Assembly (NCBI GenBank): GCA_021234155.1
Contig: JAJEKV010000046.1
Location: 9,677,012-9,741,011, forward strand
DNA from: Isoetes taiwanensis
Lineage: Eukaryota; Streptophyta; Lycopodiopsida; Isoetales; Isoetaceae
Length of the DNA: 64,000 nucleotides
Direction: 5' to 3'
In this document: positions 46,319 through 58,000 of the stretch, in pieces
Layout of the letters: the number at the start of each line of letters is the position of its first letter
Position numbering within the stretch: the first letter of the stretch is position 1
Made by a program: the position numbers and the translations under genes
Notes under the pieces: generated by a model
Database searches by the model: none
What the model saw: the letters and a program-made list of their open reading frames with translations, nothing else
Told to the model about the DNA's origin: nothing

Positions 46319-48732
46319 TTAATTTCATGAATAATTTATGTTTCAAATATACTTAAGGGTAATATTCGCATTAAGATAAAATAGACTATAACATTCTAGC
46401 TAGTTCAAGAAAGTTCTAGAATGTTTTGGAAGGCTCTAGAAAGTTCTAGAATCTTCTAGAAAGTTCTAGAACATAAGAGAATCTAGGGGGGATCTAAGAA
46501 AATTCTTCCAGAAAATTCCAAATTGTTCTAATAAGTTTTAGAATGTTCTAGAATGTAGGGGAATCTACGGGAATGTAAGGAAATCTAGGGAAATACTTCC
46601 AGAAAGTTCTAGAATATATATTGAAAGTCTTAGAATGTTCCAGAAAGTCTTAGAATGTTCTAAAAAGTTATAGAATGTAAAGGAATCCAGAAGAATCTAA
46701 TAGAATCTAAGAAAATCTTATAAAATGTAGGAGAATCTAGGAAAATATTTACAAGCCTAAGGGAATCTCTTAAAATCTAGGGGATCTAAGGGAATCTTCA
46801 TAAAATCTAAGGGAATCTAAAAAATGTTGATGAAATCTTAGAGTATCTAGGGGAATCTTTATAGAATCTCTTTGAATCTCATATAATGTAAGGGAACCTA
46901 GGGCAATCTCATAAAGTCTAAAGGGATCTAAGGGAATCTAGGGGGGTCTTCATAGAATCTTGGAGAATCTACAGAAGGAATCTAGAGGGAATCTTATAAA
47001 ATTTAGAGGAATCTCTACGAAACCTCCAAGAGAACCTTGGTAGAATCTTAGAGAATCTATGAATTTAGAGTATTCTCAAAAGATTCTTTTTAGACCAAGC
47101 ATTGAATTTCATGAATAAATGTTTCAAATATATAGGAACATGCTAAAACTCATTAAGATAAAATAGGACTATTAAATTTCTAGTTCAAGAAAGTTCTAGA
47201 ATGTTCTGGAAGGCTCTAGAAAGTTCTAGAATCTTCTAGAAAGTTCTAGAACATAAGAGAATCTAAGGGGGATCTAAGAAAATTCTTCCAAAAAGTTCCA
47301 AATTGTTCTAATAAGTTTTAGAATATTCTAGAATGTAGGGGAATCTACGGGAATGTAAGGAAATCTAGGGAAATAGGCGAGGAAAGTTCTAGAATATATT
47401 GAAAGTCTTAGAATGTTCCAGAAAGCCTTAGAATGTCCTAAAAAGTTCTAGAATGTAAAGGAATCCAGAAGAATCTAATAGAATCTAAGAAAATCTTATA
47501 AAATGTAGGAGAATCTAGGAAAATATTTACAAGCCTAAGGGAATCTCTTAAAATCTAGGGGATCTAAGGGAATCTTCATAAAATCTAAGGGAATCTAAAA
47601 AATGTTGATGAAATCTTAGAGTATCTAGGGGAATCTTTATAGAATCTCTTTGAATCTCATATAATGTAAGGGAACCTAGGGCAATCTCATAAAGTCTAAA
47701 GGGATCTAAAGGAATCTAAGGGGGTCTAGGGGGATTTTCATAGAATCTTGGAGAATCTACAGAAGGAATCTAGAGGGAATCTTATAAAATTTAGAGGAAT
47801 CTCTACGAAACCTCCAAGAGAACCTTGGTAGAATCTTAGAGAATCTATGAATTTAGAGTATTCTCAAAAGATTCTTTTAGAATGTAGCGCACGACAAGAA
47901 CTTGCAGCATAGGAACATGCTAAAACTCGGACATGCACCGTAGGACGCATTAAATTTCCTAGTTCAAGAAAGTTCTAGAATGTTCTGGAAGGCTCTAGAA
48001 AGTTCTAGAATCTTCTAGAAAGTTCTAGAACATAAGAGAATCTAAGGGGGATCTAAGAAAATTCTTCCAAAAAGTTCCAAATTGTTCTAATAAGTTTTAG
48101 AATATTCTAGAATGTAGGGGAATCTACGGGAATGTAAGGAAATCTAAGGCAGAAAGTTCTAGAATATATTGAAAGTCTTAGAATGTTCCAGAAAGCCTTA
48201 GAATGTCCTAAAAAGTTCTAGAATGTAAAGGAATCCAGAAGAATCTAATAAAATCTAAGAAAATCTTATAAAATGTAGAAGAATCTAGGAAAATATTTAC
48301 AAGCCTAAGGGAATCTCTTAAAATCTAGGGGATCTAAGGGAATCTTCATAAAATCTAAGGTAAAAAAATGTTGATGAAATCTTAGAGTATCTAGGGAAAT
48401 CTTTATAGAATCTCTTTGAATCTCATATAATGTAAGGGAACCTAGGGCAATCTCATAAAGTCTAAAGGGATCTAAAGGAATCTAAGGGGATCTAGGGGGA
48501 TTTTCATAGAATCTTGGAGAATCTACAGAAATCTAATGGAATCTAGAGGGAATCTTATAAAATTTAGAGGAATCTCTACGAAACCTCCAAGAGAACCTTG
48601 GTAGAATCTTAGAGAATCTATAAATTTAGAGTATTCTCAAAAGATTCTTTTAGAATGTAGGGCACGACAAGAACTTGCAGCATAGGAACATGTTAAAACT
48701 CGGACATGCACCGTAGGACGCACTAAATTTCT
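46309..48732. repeat. Three tandem units of about 780 bp, rich in TTCTAGAA and GAATCTA words
   Basis: Homologous points AGTTCAAGAAAGTTCTAGAA lie at 46402, 47182 and 47961, giving a period of 779-780 bp. Units 2 and 3 are more alike than either is to unit 1 over the 5' part. Inside each unit, hundreds of bases consist of degenerate GGAATCTA and TTCTAGAA words, so the unit itself grew from a short motif. The array ends about 345 bp before the SKA1 start codon. Confidence 0.9.
46404..48030. promoter_or_regulatory. Heat-shock-element-like arrays (46404-46471, 47184-47251, 47963-48030)
   Basis: Each 68-bp stretch is a run of 14 alternating TTC and GAA triplets with 2-base spacers, the nTTCnnGAAn arrangement bound by HSF trimers. 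In units 2 and 3 only one triplet deviates (CTC), and in unit 1 one more (TTT). Real heat-shock promoters usually have three to six such modules. The match is exact, but a function is only inferred, since repeat growth alone could produce it. Confidence 0.35.
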
Positions 48733-49078
48733 TGTTTATATATGTATACATGTATCATGATGATGCATATTTATATAGCTTGACATCATTTTTATTACTG
48801 CCATGGGTTTTCCTTCGAAAACCCTTCGGGATGGGGTTTTTTAACTCGGATAGTCTTTCATTGGTTGCTCTCAAATATTTGATCGCAGCCCTTGAATCAT
48901 CTTCCTCCCTGAATCTCCACATATCCATGGCATATTCTAATTTCACCTATACGTTGTCAAAAAACACGGGTTTCCTTTGCAACCAGGGTCTGGACAAGCC
49001 AAAAATATAAACCACAAACTTGAAAAATGGCTTTGGCGCACTTATTGCACTTTTTCGAGTAGCTGGATTTGTACGAGA

Positions 49079-52000
49079 ATGGAAGCGATGATCGAGGCCT
49101 TTGGGAGCCGAATAAGTCAGCTAGAACAGCTTTTAATCATCCGCAGTGATGCAGGTGAGTGGAACCTGTCCTGATAACTTGGGCTATCCGACGAAGGTAG
49201 AATCATATTTCGTTCTTCCAGATGAAAGCGAAGCCGAGATGTCGGCTCTGGATGTCGCCCTGCAGGCTATGGAGCTCCATTTGCAGGCAATTAACGATCA
49301 TTTAAAGAAGGAGGCCAATGCATTTTCTAAAGCTAAAGTAAAGTGCTATATATTCACTCATTTTGTCATATATCTGCAAATCTCATTAGGTCACACAGTT
49401 TGATGACCTGGTCATACGGACGATGAAGTAGTAGTTAGGCATAGTCTGTTGTTGAACATTTGCAGGGTTCTTAAGCGCGAATAAGCTATCTAATGGTCGG
49501 ATAATGTTAGATGTAGATAAACAGGGAAAATTCAGGTAACATGTCTCTTAGGCAAGCACATTGTTTATGTTCTCAAGCCCAGCCCCCATGTCTTAAATGG
49601 CATGCCATATATTCTTCTCATGGAGAAGCAAGGCTCTATTCAAAGGTTTAGACCACAATATTTTTCACAATTGTTACTTATCTTGGAAGGATACGCAATA
49701 TTTGGGTAGGTCTCAAATTCTTCTCTATCATGTTCTGTATGAACTTTCTCTTAACAGACTCTCAAGAGATGCTTTTTCAAATCAACAGAAGTTAGATGCA
49801 GTAGAGTTTATTTTGAATCGAAAAGTATTGTTGTGGCATTGATAATATGCTCATGCCTGTGTGCAAATGTTAATGCTTATTTCCAGGCATTGTCAGAAAT
49901 ATCATTCAAACAAGAAGAGAGGCTTCAGCATATTTTTAAACACTTACCATTAAGCCTACCAGGCTCAGATGCCAGTCTAGATATTAAAATTAACAAGTAT
50001 GTTGGTTTTCCAAGGAGTTTTGTTTTCAACTTTCTGATGCCTAAACTTTGATTTTGGCGGTCCTTTAATCTGCGCAAAAAGTACTATGTCAACTGCTGCA
50101 GCACCATCCTTGTTCAAGGTATACGTGGTCTTTATTACAGCATATACAATATGGAATTTGACTCTAAATGTAACAGGATAGAAAAGCCAAGATGCTTCCA
50201 CGGAGATATGTATCTGAAGGTGAACTAGCCTCCTTGTCAAAGTAAGAGAATACTGGTTATTATCTAAATATATATAAGCATAACCTGGTTATTTTTCAGT
50301 TACATGAAGGGGAGGCTTACACTTGATAAAATAAATGGTGCCATAGACGAAATGTTGACATTTGCTGAAAACAACTTGAAACTCTTATCTGCTCCCAGAA
50401 AGAAGGTAACACAAACTTTACTCTCTTGATGTTTATAACTGATCAGAAAGTGACGTGTTTTCATTTGGGTATCAATATGGTAATTGTTTCAGTTAGGAGA
50501 GGAGGCTCTGGATAAAGTTCTGGTGAGCATAGTATTCCGTACTATATGTTGTTAAGAATGCTCATGTTTTATTCAGCATAATATTAATAGGAATTGAGGG
50601 ATATTTCGGTTACTGAATCCGTAAAGGGGAGAGGTTTCTTTTTGGAATCGGATATGAAGGGCCAATTTTTCAAACTGGACAACACTGGAAAGGCAATTCT
50701 AACTGTAAGTTTTTGCATACTGCTTAGACTGTCAAAACTTGTGATCTAGGCTAGAATCAAACAGCAAGAAAACAAGAGAGAAAAGAGACGGAGTGAAAAC
50801 CAAAGGAATATGATGGATTGGATAGTTTTTCTTCGGTGCTACAGAATATGGTCACATATGTGACGTGCATAGCAAGTTGACACCTAACCTACCTAGGGGG
50901 CATACATGAACTTAAATATATGCTAAACTATAAACCATGGTCCTATGTAAATACATAGGCTGCCATGTCAGCACATATGTGTGCTTAACCATTAAGAATT
51001 ATTTCTGCCATCCTCCCCTAAGCACATATATGAACTGAGAACAAAAGAAGATGAGAACAAAAGAAGAATGCTACAGCTTATCGTGATAATCCTCCCCTAA
51101 CCTGAGCATTCGAATACCAAGCTGAGTCTTGAATTTTTGAAATGTAGACCCTGCTAATGGCTTGGTGAAGAGGTCAGCCAATTGATCTGTGGTTGGAACA
51201 TGATGAAGATCAAGCTGACCATCAATCAAGGACCTTCTCTCGCACAAAATGATAATGTGTTTCAATGTGTTTGCTGCGGGCATGAAACACAGGATTATTA
51301 GCAAGTTGCAGAGAGCTTTGGTTGTCACAATAGAGTGGAATAGTGCATGTGTCAAAGCCTAATTCTGCGAAAAGTTTGGCTAACCAAACGGCTTCAACAC
51401 AGCAATCGCTAAGGCTTTATACTCTGCCTCCGTGCTAGAAATAGAAAGAGAGACTGAGGGCTGAAGCTTGCTGAGCCAAGTAATGATGTTCTTACCAAGG
51501 CCAAACGCATAACCTGTGGTGCTGCGTCGCGTATCAAGACAACCAGAATGATCAGCATCTACAAAACCATGTAAAGCAGGCGGCGGATCACGCATATAGC
51601 AGAGGCCCTCATTAAGAGTACCTTTTAAATAAGCGAGCACTCTTTTTGCTGCTTGCCAATGGCTCTGTTTTGGACAGGCCATAAAACGGCTCAACATGCC
51701 CACCGCAAAAGAGATCTCTGGTTTGGTGACTGTAAGGTAAATCAGTCCACCAACAAGTGAGCGATACAAAGTAGCATCTCTACCTGAGGAGACTCATCAC
51801 ATGTGGATAATTTCAAACCAGGCTCCATGGGCTGTTTGGCAACCTTGCAATCTGTCATTGAAATTTTGTAAGATCTTGGACGTAGTTACCTTGAGACAAA
51901 GAGATGCCATCAAAGTGATGCCATCGTGAGTTTGCCAAATTTCAATCCCAAGAAAGTAATGGGACAGACCTAAGTCTGTCATAGCAAATTCATGTATAAT

Positions 52001-55000
52001 CGAAGTGCGCAATTGATCAATAAGATCATGGGCATCTCCTGTAAGCAGAAATCATCAACGTACAACACAACAATGCAGAGAGATGTACCTTTGGGTTTAA
52101 AGTATAAATTGGGATTGGAAAAAGAATAGCCATGTGCTTTAAGATAAGAATCTATCTTATGGTACCAGCACCGAGGTGCTTGTTTAAGGCCGTAGAGATT
52201 CTTCTTCAATTTACAAACTAAGTGCCCTTGCTCTTCCGAGACAAAACCTTGTGGGTGCTGCATATAAACTTCATCGGACAGGTCTCCATTTAAAAAGGCA
52301 CTTTGGAAGTCCATTTGATATACGGGCAAAGACTTTATCATAATCAATGCCATGCTGCTGAGCGAATCCTTTGGCAACAAGTCTAATCCTTTGGCAACAA
52401 GTCTGGCCTTATGCTTACTGATAGAGCCATTTGCATTGTATTTTTTTTTAAAGATCCATTTTGATCCAATCGCTTTCTTCCCTTTAGGAAGGGGAACGAG
52501 ATCCAAGTCTCATTCTTAATGAGCAGGTCATATTCATGTTGCATCGCAGCCACCCAATCTGGATTGGTAAGAGCTTCCGCAAAACTAGAAGGCGTATGCT
52601 TCATAGATCTTTGCCATCAAAGCAAAATTTCAAGTGTGCGTAACACTTGGTTGTGCATCAGATAAGGCCTTAAGCCGCTCGCTCAGATCGCCTAAGAGGC
52701 ACACCATCATCATGATTTGGAGCAGGAGACGGGGCTGGAGAAATCCTGGAACTACTAGCAGGCTGATTGGCAGCATGAATATCAGACAAGGCAGCAAGAT
52801 ACGGATCATTTTCGTCATCATCACTATGATCACAAACACTGGTCAGTACAGCAGCAACAGCACCATTACTTGCATTCTTCTGAGTGTCAAAATCAAGCAA
52901 AGAATGAATATCAAAGGGCGCGTCAATATCATGCTCGAAAGCATCATAGTAGCCATCCTTCAAGAATTTGGCATCAGGACTGATCACAGGCTTCTTAGTG
53001 ACTGGGTTATAGAATTTGTAAGCTTTATATCCATCAGTATACCCAATAAAAATGCATTTGACTGCCCGATCATCAAGTTTCTTCAATTTTGAATGAGGAT
53101 GCACAAAAGCAGGACAGACAAAGATTTTCAAATGCGAGACATCAGGTTTTATACCATAGAACACCTCGAAAGGTGTTTGCCCTTTCACAATTTTTGTGGG
53201 AGCTCTATTCAAAAGATAGGCTGTTGTTTTAACTGCTTCACCCCAAAATGACAGTGGAAGGCGTTTATAAGCGAGCATGCTTCTTGCCAAATTCATAAGA
53301 GCAAGATTCTTGCGTTCAGCTACACCATTTTGTGGCGAACAATATGGAGCACTCAATTCGCAAACAATGCCAGAATCTCGAAGATGGCATCAAAAGAATG
53401 GTTTTTGTACTCACCACCATTGTCGGACGTGAATGCCTTAATCAACTTCCCTGTTTGTTTTTCAACCATAATCCGGAACTCCTTAAACTTAGAGAGTACA
53501 TCAGATTTGTAATGCAAAGGGTACACCCACGTCATCCTAGAATGATCATGAATAAATGTACAAAAGTAGCGTGCTCCACTCAAAGAAGGGAACCTGATTT
53601 CGCATACATCATTATGCTTGGGGAAAGATGCAGCTACTTGCTTTCCAAGATTGCAAGCATCACATTGCAGTTTATGAGTATCTACAGCAGGCAGCCCAAC
53701 AACCATCTCTTTTCCATGCATCATACAAAGAGATTTGAGTTGATACAAAGAGATTGACAACTCAAATGACCATAACGAGCGTGCCATAGTTCATCCGAAG
53801 ACATGCTAATAGCAGAAGCAGCAAACAAGCCTTTCTGCTCTACAACAGAAGCGCAAAATTTATACAAACTATTTTGGAGAATGCCGCGAGCAACAATGTC
53901 AGAGTCGGGAACGGCAGGGCGCGTAGGAGTAAGTATAACTTCTCCTTGTCCAAATATAGCATACAAGCCACTGTTGTCAACCTTAGAAACGGACAACAAA
54001 TTTTCTTCTAAGTCCAGGAATGTAAATAACATCTTTAACATACTTTATGCCGCTTTCCTCAGTAGTAGAAAATGTGACTTCGCCCTTCCCTCGAATCTGG
54101 TAGCTGAAATTATCAGCAAATTTAACTCGACCACCATCCACTTTCCACTTGCTGTAGTTTAGAAAAATACTTTCTTTTTCCTGTCATGTGCGAAGTGGCA
54201 CCGGAGTCAAGGTACCACGGATCACTATCAGATCTGTCCAAAGACATCTTGGAAGCTTTGCGTGACGTTAAAACTACTATCTATCTATCTATCTATCTAC
54301 CTATCTATCTATCTATCTATCTATCAGCACTTTCTGGTTCAAATTCAGCAGCTACGAAATTAGATTGCTCCTTACGATCATGATCATGTGAGGGCTGATC
54401 TTTACCATGTGAGGGCTGATCTTTACCATGTGCGGGCTGATCTTTACTTGCTGTAGCAGCTTTGGCTTCTTTCTTTAAGTGCTTTGGGCAATCACTAATC
54501 CAATGCCCTTTCTCGTGGCAATATCTGCAGGGATATCTGCTTGAACCTTTCTTGCTTCCGCTCCCCCCATTAGAATTACTACCTGAAGACTCAGAGGATT
54601 TATTATTTATTTCGAGAGAACCTATCAGTGTGCTTCTTGGGATTATATTTGGAAAAGAAAGCATTCTGATTTGACTGCCTTTTCAACTCCAATTCAGTCT
54701 GAAGGAGAAGATTAGGCAAGTCTTTCAGCTTAATTGGACTGTCTCTTGCACCTAATGCAAGAATAAAAGGCTGATGGTCTATAGAAAGACCACGAAGCAA
54801 TGCGGAAATTACCTCACCATCTGGTACTTGCTGTTTCATATCATCCAATTTGCTTTTAATCTCTTTGGCCTTGGAAATATAATCAAGCATATCCTTACAA
54901 TTGTCCAAGCACAAAGAGTGTAACTCATCTCTCAAGAAAAAGGCTCTAGAGTAGTCTGTATCTCGAGCGTACACCCTTTTCAGCTGATCTAGTGCTTCAG

Positions 55001-58000
55001 ACAATAATTTACAAACCCTATATGGCACTAAACTTCTGGTGATACAAGAACTTTCAAGAGGCCCAAGCCTTTCTTATTTTTTGATGAAAAATCCGCATCT
55101 TTTATATCAAGAGAACCATCAACAAGTCCATCCAAACAATGCATGAGGAGATAACCTTCAAACACATCAATTTAGTGAAAATAATTATCTCCCTTCAAGA
55201 TAGGATTTGGATTGTTAAATTTGGTAGAATCCATCCCGATGAAGGTATTACACCTTACCAAAGAGCACTAAGAGAGAGATTACTGAGCTTTAGATCTTTA
55301 GATGCACAAAGAAGACAAACTAAGGGAATTACTCAGACAGATGGTATGTCACAGAAACTGCATCAACATTGCTCAATCGTCACAAATCTCTCACGAAATT
55401 GCTCCCAGAGTCAAAATTACCAATTGTTCAAGCTTTCAGAACAAAAACGGCACAAAACTGCAAAAAACGGCACCTTTGTGCAACAAAATTTCGAATTTGA
55501 TCAAAAAGTACACAATTCGTTGATGACGTAACAAAAAATTGGCCGATTTTGCAATTTTGGTTGAAGACGTCCAATTTCGGCATAGTGTTGCTAACTTCTG
55601 AATTCACCTTGATCCTGACAAATTTCCCTCACTGGTTGGTTCTAGCCACCCTGGGCTCTGATACCATGTCAAAACTTGTGATCTAGGCTAGAATCAAACA
55701 GCAAGAAAACAAGAGAGAAAAGAGACGGAGTGAAAACCAAAGGAATATGATAGATTGGATTGTTTTTCTTCGGTGCTACAGAAGATGGTCACATATGTGA
55801 CGTGTAGAGCATAGCACGTTGACACCTAACCTAACCTACCTAGGGGGCATACTTAAATATATGCTAAACTATAAACCATGGTCCTATGTAAATACATAGG
55901 CTGCCATGTCAGCACATATTTCTGTCATAGACTGTCCATAAAGTTTTTTTCAGGTGGATATGGATACAACGTATCATGTAAGTCAAATGCGTTGTTAGTA
56001 TTAATCATGTTTCAGGCCATGTCGATGTAGCATACAGGACACTCAGATTTGTCTATAATTAGATCTGTTAATAGTAATCGGGTAGAGCACTCATCCTGAG
56101 CCTATGATTTGTGTACTGACTTCTGTGTCTTCCATTTTTGTCTAGTAGATCCTGTGTCCTTGTTTTCTCCATCATCTCGCAATTTGAGAGTATAGGGGAG
56201 GGCATAATTGAATCAGGAAAACTCATAACACCAAGAATGGCTATGATATGCACAGATCACAGGTTTTCCAGATTTCTTGCAGGAAAGGAGAAATTATCTG
56301 GAGAAATGCAGTTTTTTTGCAAATTATTGTTAGTTATGTGGCATTTTGAGCACACAATTTGATTGAGGTTTGAGTAGATCCAATCTAGATCCATTAGATT
56401 TAGTTGCTTCTTGGCTGGATCAGCCAGTTTCTCAGTTTTTCGACAAATCTTTCAATGGATGTCCCTATTTGAATTCTGGTTGAACTATTATCTACAGAAA
56501 TTCCAAATAGGATAATGAGATCTTAAGGAGGTTATTGGGAGATTGTAAATCATTAACCATGCAAACGAAAGAACACTTTTAAGTTATCAAAATTTGACAG
56601 GGCTATCACTTTTGCTTGAGGCGCTTATAGAGGAGCTGATCTTGGGAATACCAAAGTTTCTTGGAGGAAATTGTTTAGGTAAACTTTCAGTGCATTCCTT
56701 CTGACTTGCACAACCTCTGGGCAAATATCATTGCATCTACTTGATTTCTGGATATATTATCCGATCTATTGTTGGAGCGTTAAATCCATTTGACCATAAC
56801 AAGGCCTGAGATTGCATATTTTCTAAGCTCTTGAGCAGGTTTGTGTCTGATCCTACAATATGCCATTGGAGACCAGAAAAGCTGTTTAAACTACACCAAA
56901 GTTGCCCAAATTATGGTCTATATTATGAAAGCAATGGAGAATGCATGGTTGCACTGCAAAATGGCAATGCGAAACGTCACGTGGAACGAAAATTAGGCTG
57001 GCTTGTGAGCAATGTGTTCTGAATCACCTGTTTTTTTGGTCAAAAAGTGAGACTATTGCCTGGCATACTGAACCAAATGGGCATTGGCGATTGCATACGC
57101 ACCTTAAAACGAGTGAGTATAAGAGCAGAGAGCAGATCCTTTCAAAACATAGTTCATTCTATGCCTGCACATAAGGATGATAAGGCTTCTGCTTTTCGGG
57201 CAGAGGCACTTCTAGCCAACGGATCTCCAGCACAAGCATTACCACATGCAAACTTTTGAGGCTCTTTTTGGATATAATTTATAAGTGTTTGTTGGCAGCT
57301 TAGCACATGCAGTTGTTACCATGAGAACGGATCTCCAACATAAGCATTACCACATGCAAACTTTTGAGGCTCTTTTTGGATATGATGTATAAGTGTTTGG
57401 CAGCTTAGCACATGCAGCTATTCCCATGAGAAGTTCAAGATACAAGCTAAAGCGTGTGGACAACCCAGTTAAATGTCTCCAAAAGGGTGGAAGTCCTATG
57501 ATCCAAAAACACAATTGTAATGCAGAATTTTTGGAGAATCAAGATTCCTTTTCCAACCAAAGTGGACATCATTAATCAAGCTGATCTGATCAAACATCTA
57601 ATTCAACAAATGCGCATCATGAAATGTCCAGCATATCCAATAACAATTCTAAATCTTTTGATTCTACAAGATGATTGCGCCATTGTAAGTCAAGAAGATA
57701 CACCTGAAAGATCTCAACCTGATCTCCCTAATGATCTCTCTAAGTACGATGTGTGGCATCTATGAAGATGTTGGCAACTCAACATCTTCAATCCCTACCT
57801 CTTCTGCTCGGCAAGACCCTACTCAAGTGAGCCTCACTGTCACTGGATGCACATGCCCTCATTACTTAGCATTTTCACACTCATGACTCTCAGCACTTGA
57901 ATCATAAAGATCAGCGAACATATCAGCACGCAATAGGCTTTCGCATCATTCTCAGCCTGCACTTGCTTTTGGTGGTTTTCGACACTGCTGCTGCATTGCA

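Larger units (their letters stand above)
50730..55927 (-). mobile_element. Copia LTR retrotransposon in SKA1 intron 8, TSD TAGAC
   Basis: LTRs at 55667-55927 (5' LTR on the minus strand, TGACAG to TTGACA) and 50730-51010 (3' LTR). The duplication TAGAC flanks it (50725-50729, 55928-55932). The primer site TGGTATCAGAGC (55666-55655) is the initiator tRNA-Met complement. A purine tract (minus-strand reading of 51011-51022) precedes the 3' LTR. Gag, integrase, RT and RNase H follow in Copia order and are broken by frameshifts. The LTRs differ by several substitutions and by a roughly 25-bp insertion in the 3' LTR, so the insertion is not recent. It is antisense to SKA1 and starts 25 bp after the exon 8 donor. 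Confidence 0.95.

Noticed and set aside
46395-48732. CRISPR-like array
   Set aside because: The repeats are 780 bp long with internal degenerate words and no uniform short repeats with unique spacers, and the context is a plant nuclear genome.
49430-49535. Additional SKA1 exon (GFLSANKLSNGRI)
   Set aside because: It has an AG in front, but adding it would break the good phase-0 join between exon 2 and exon 3, and it matches nothing in the family.
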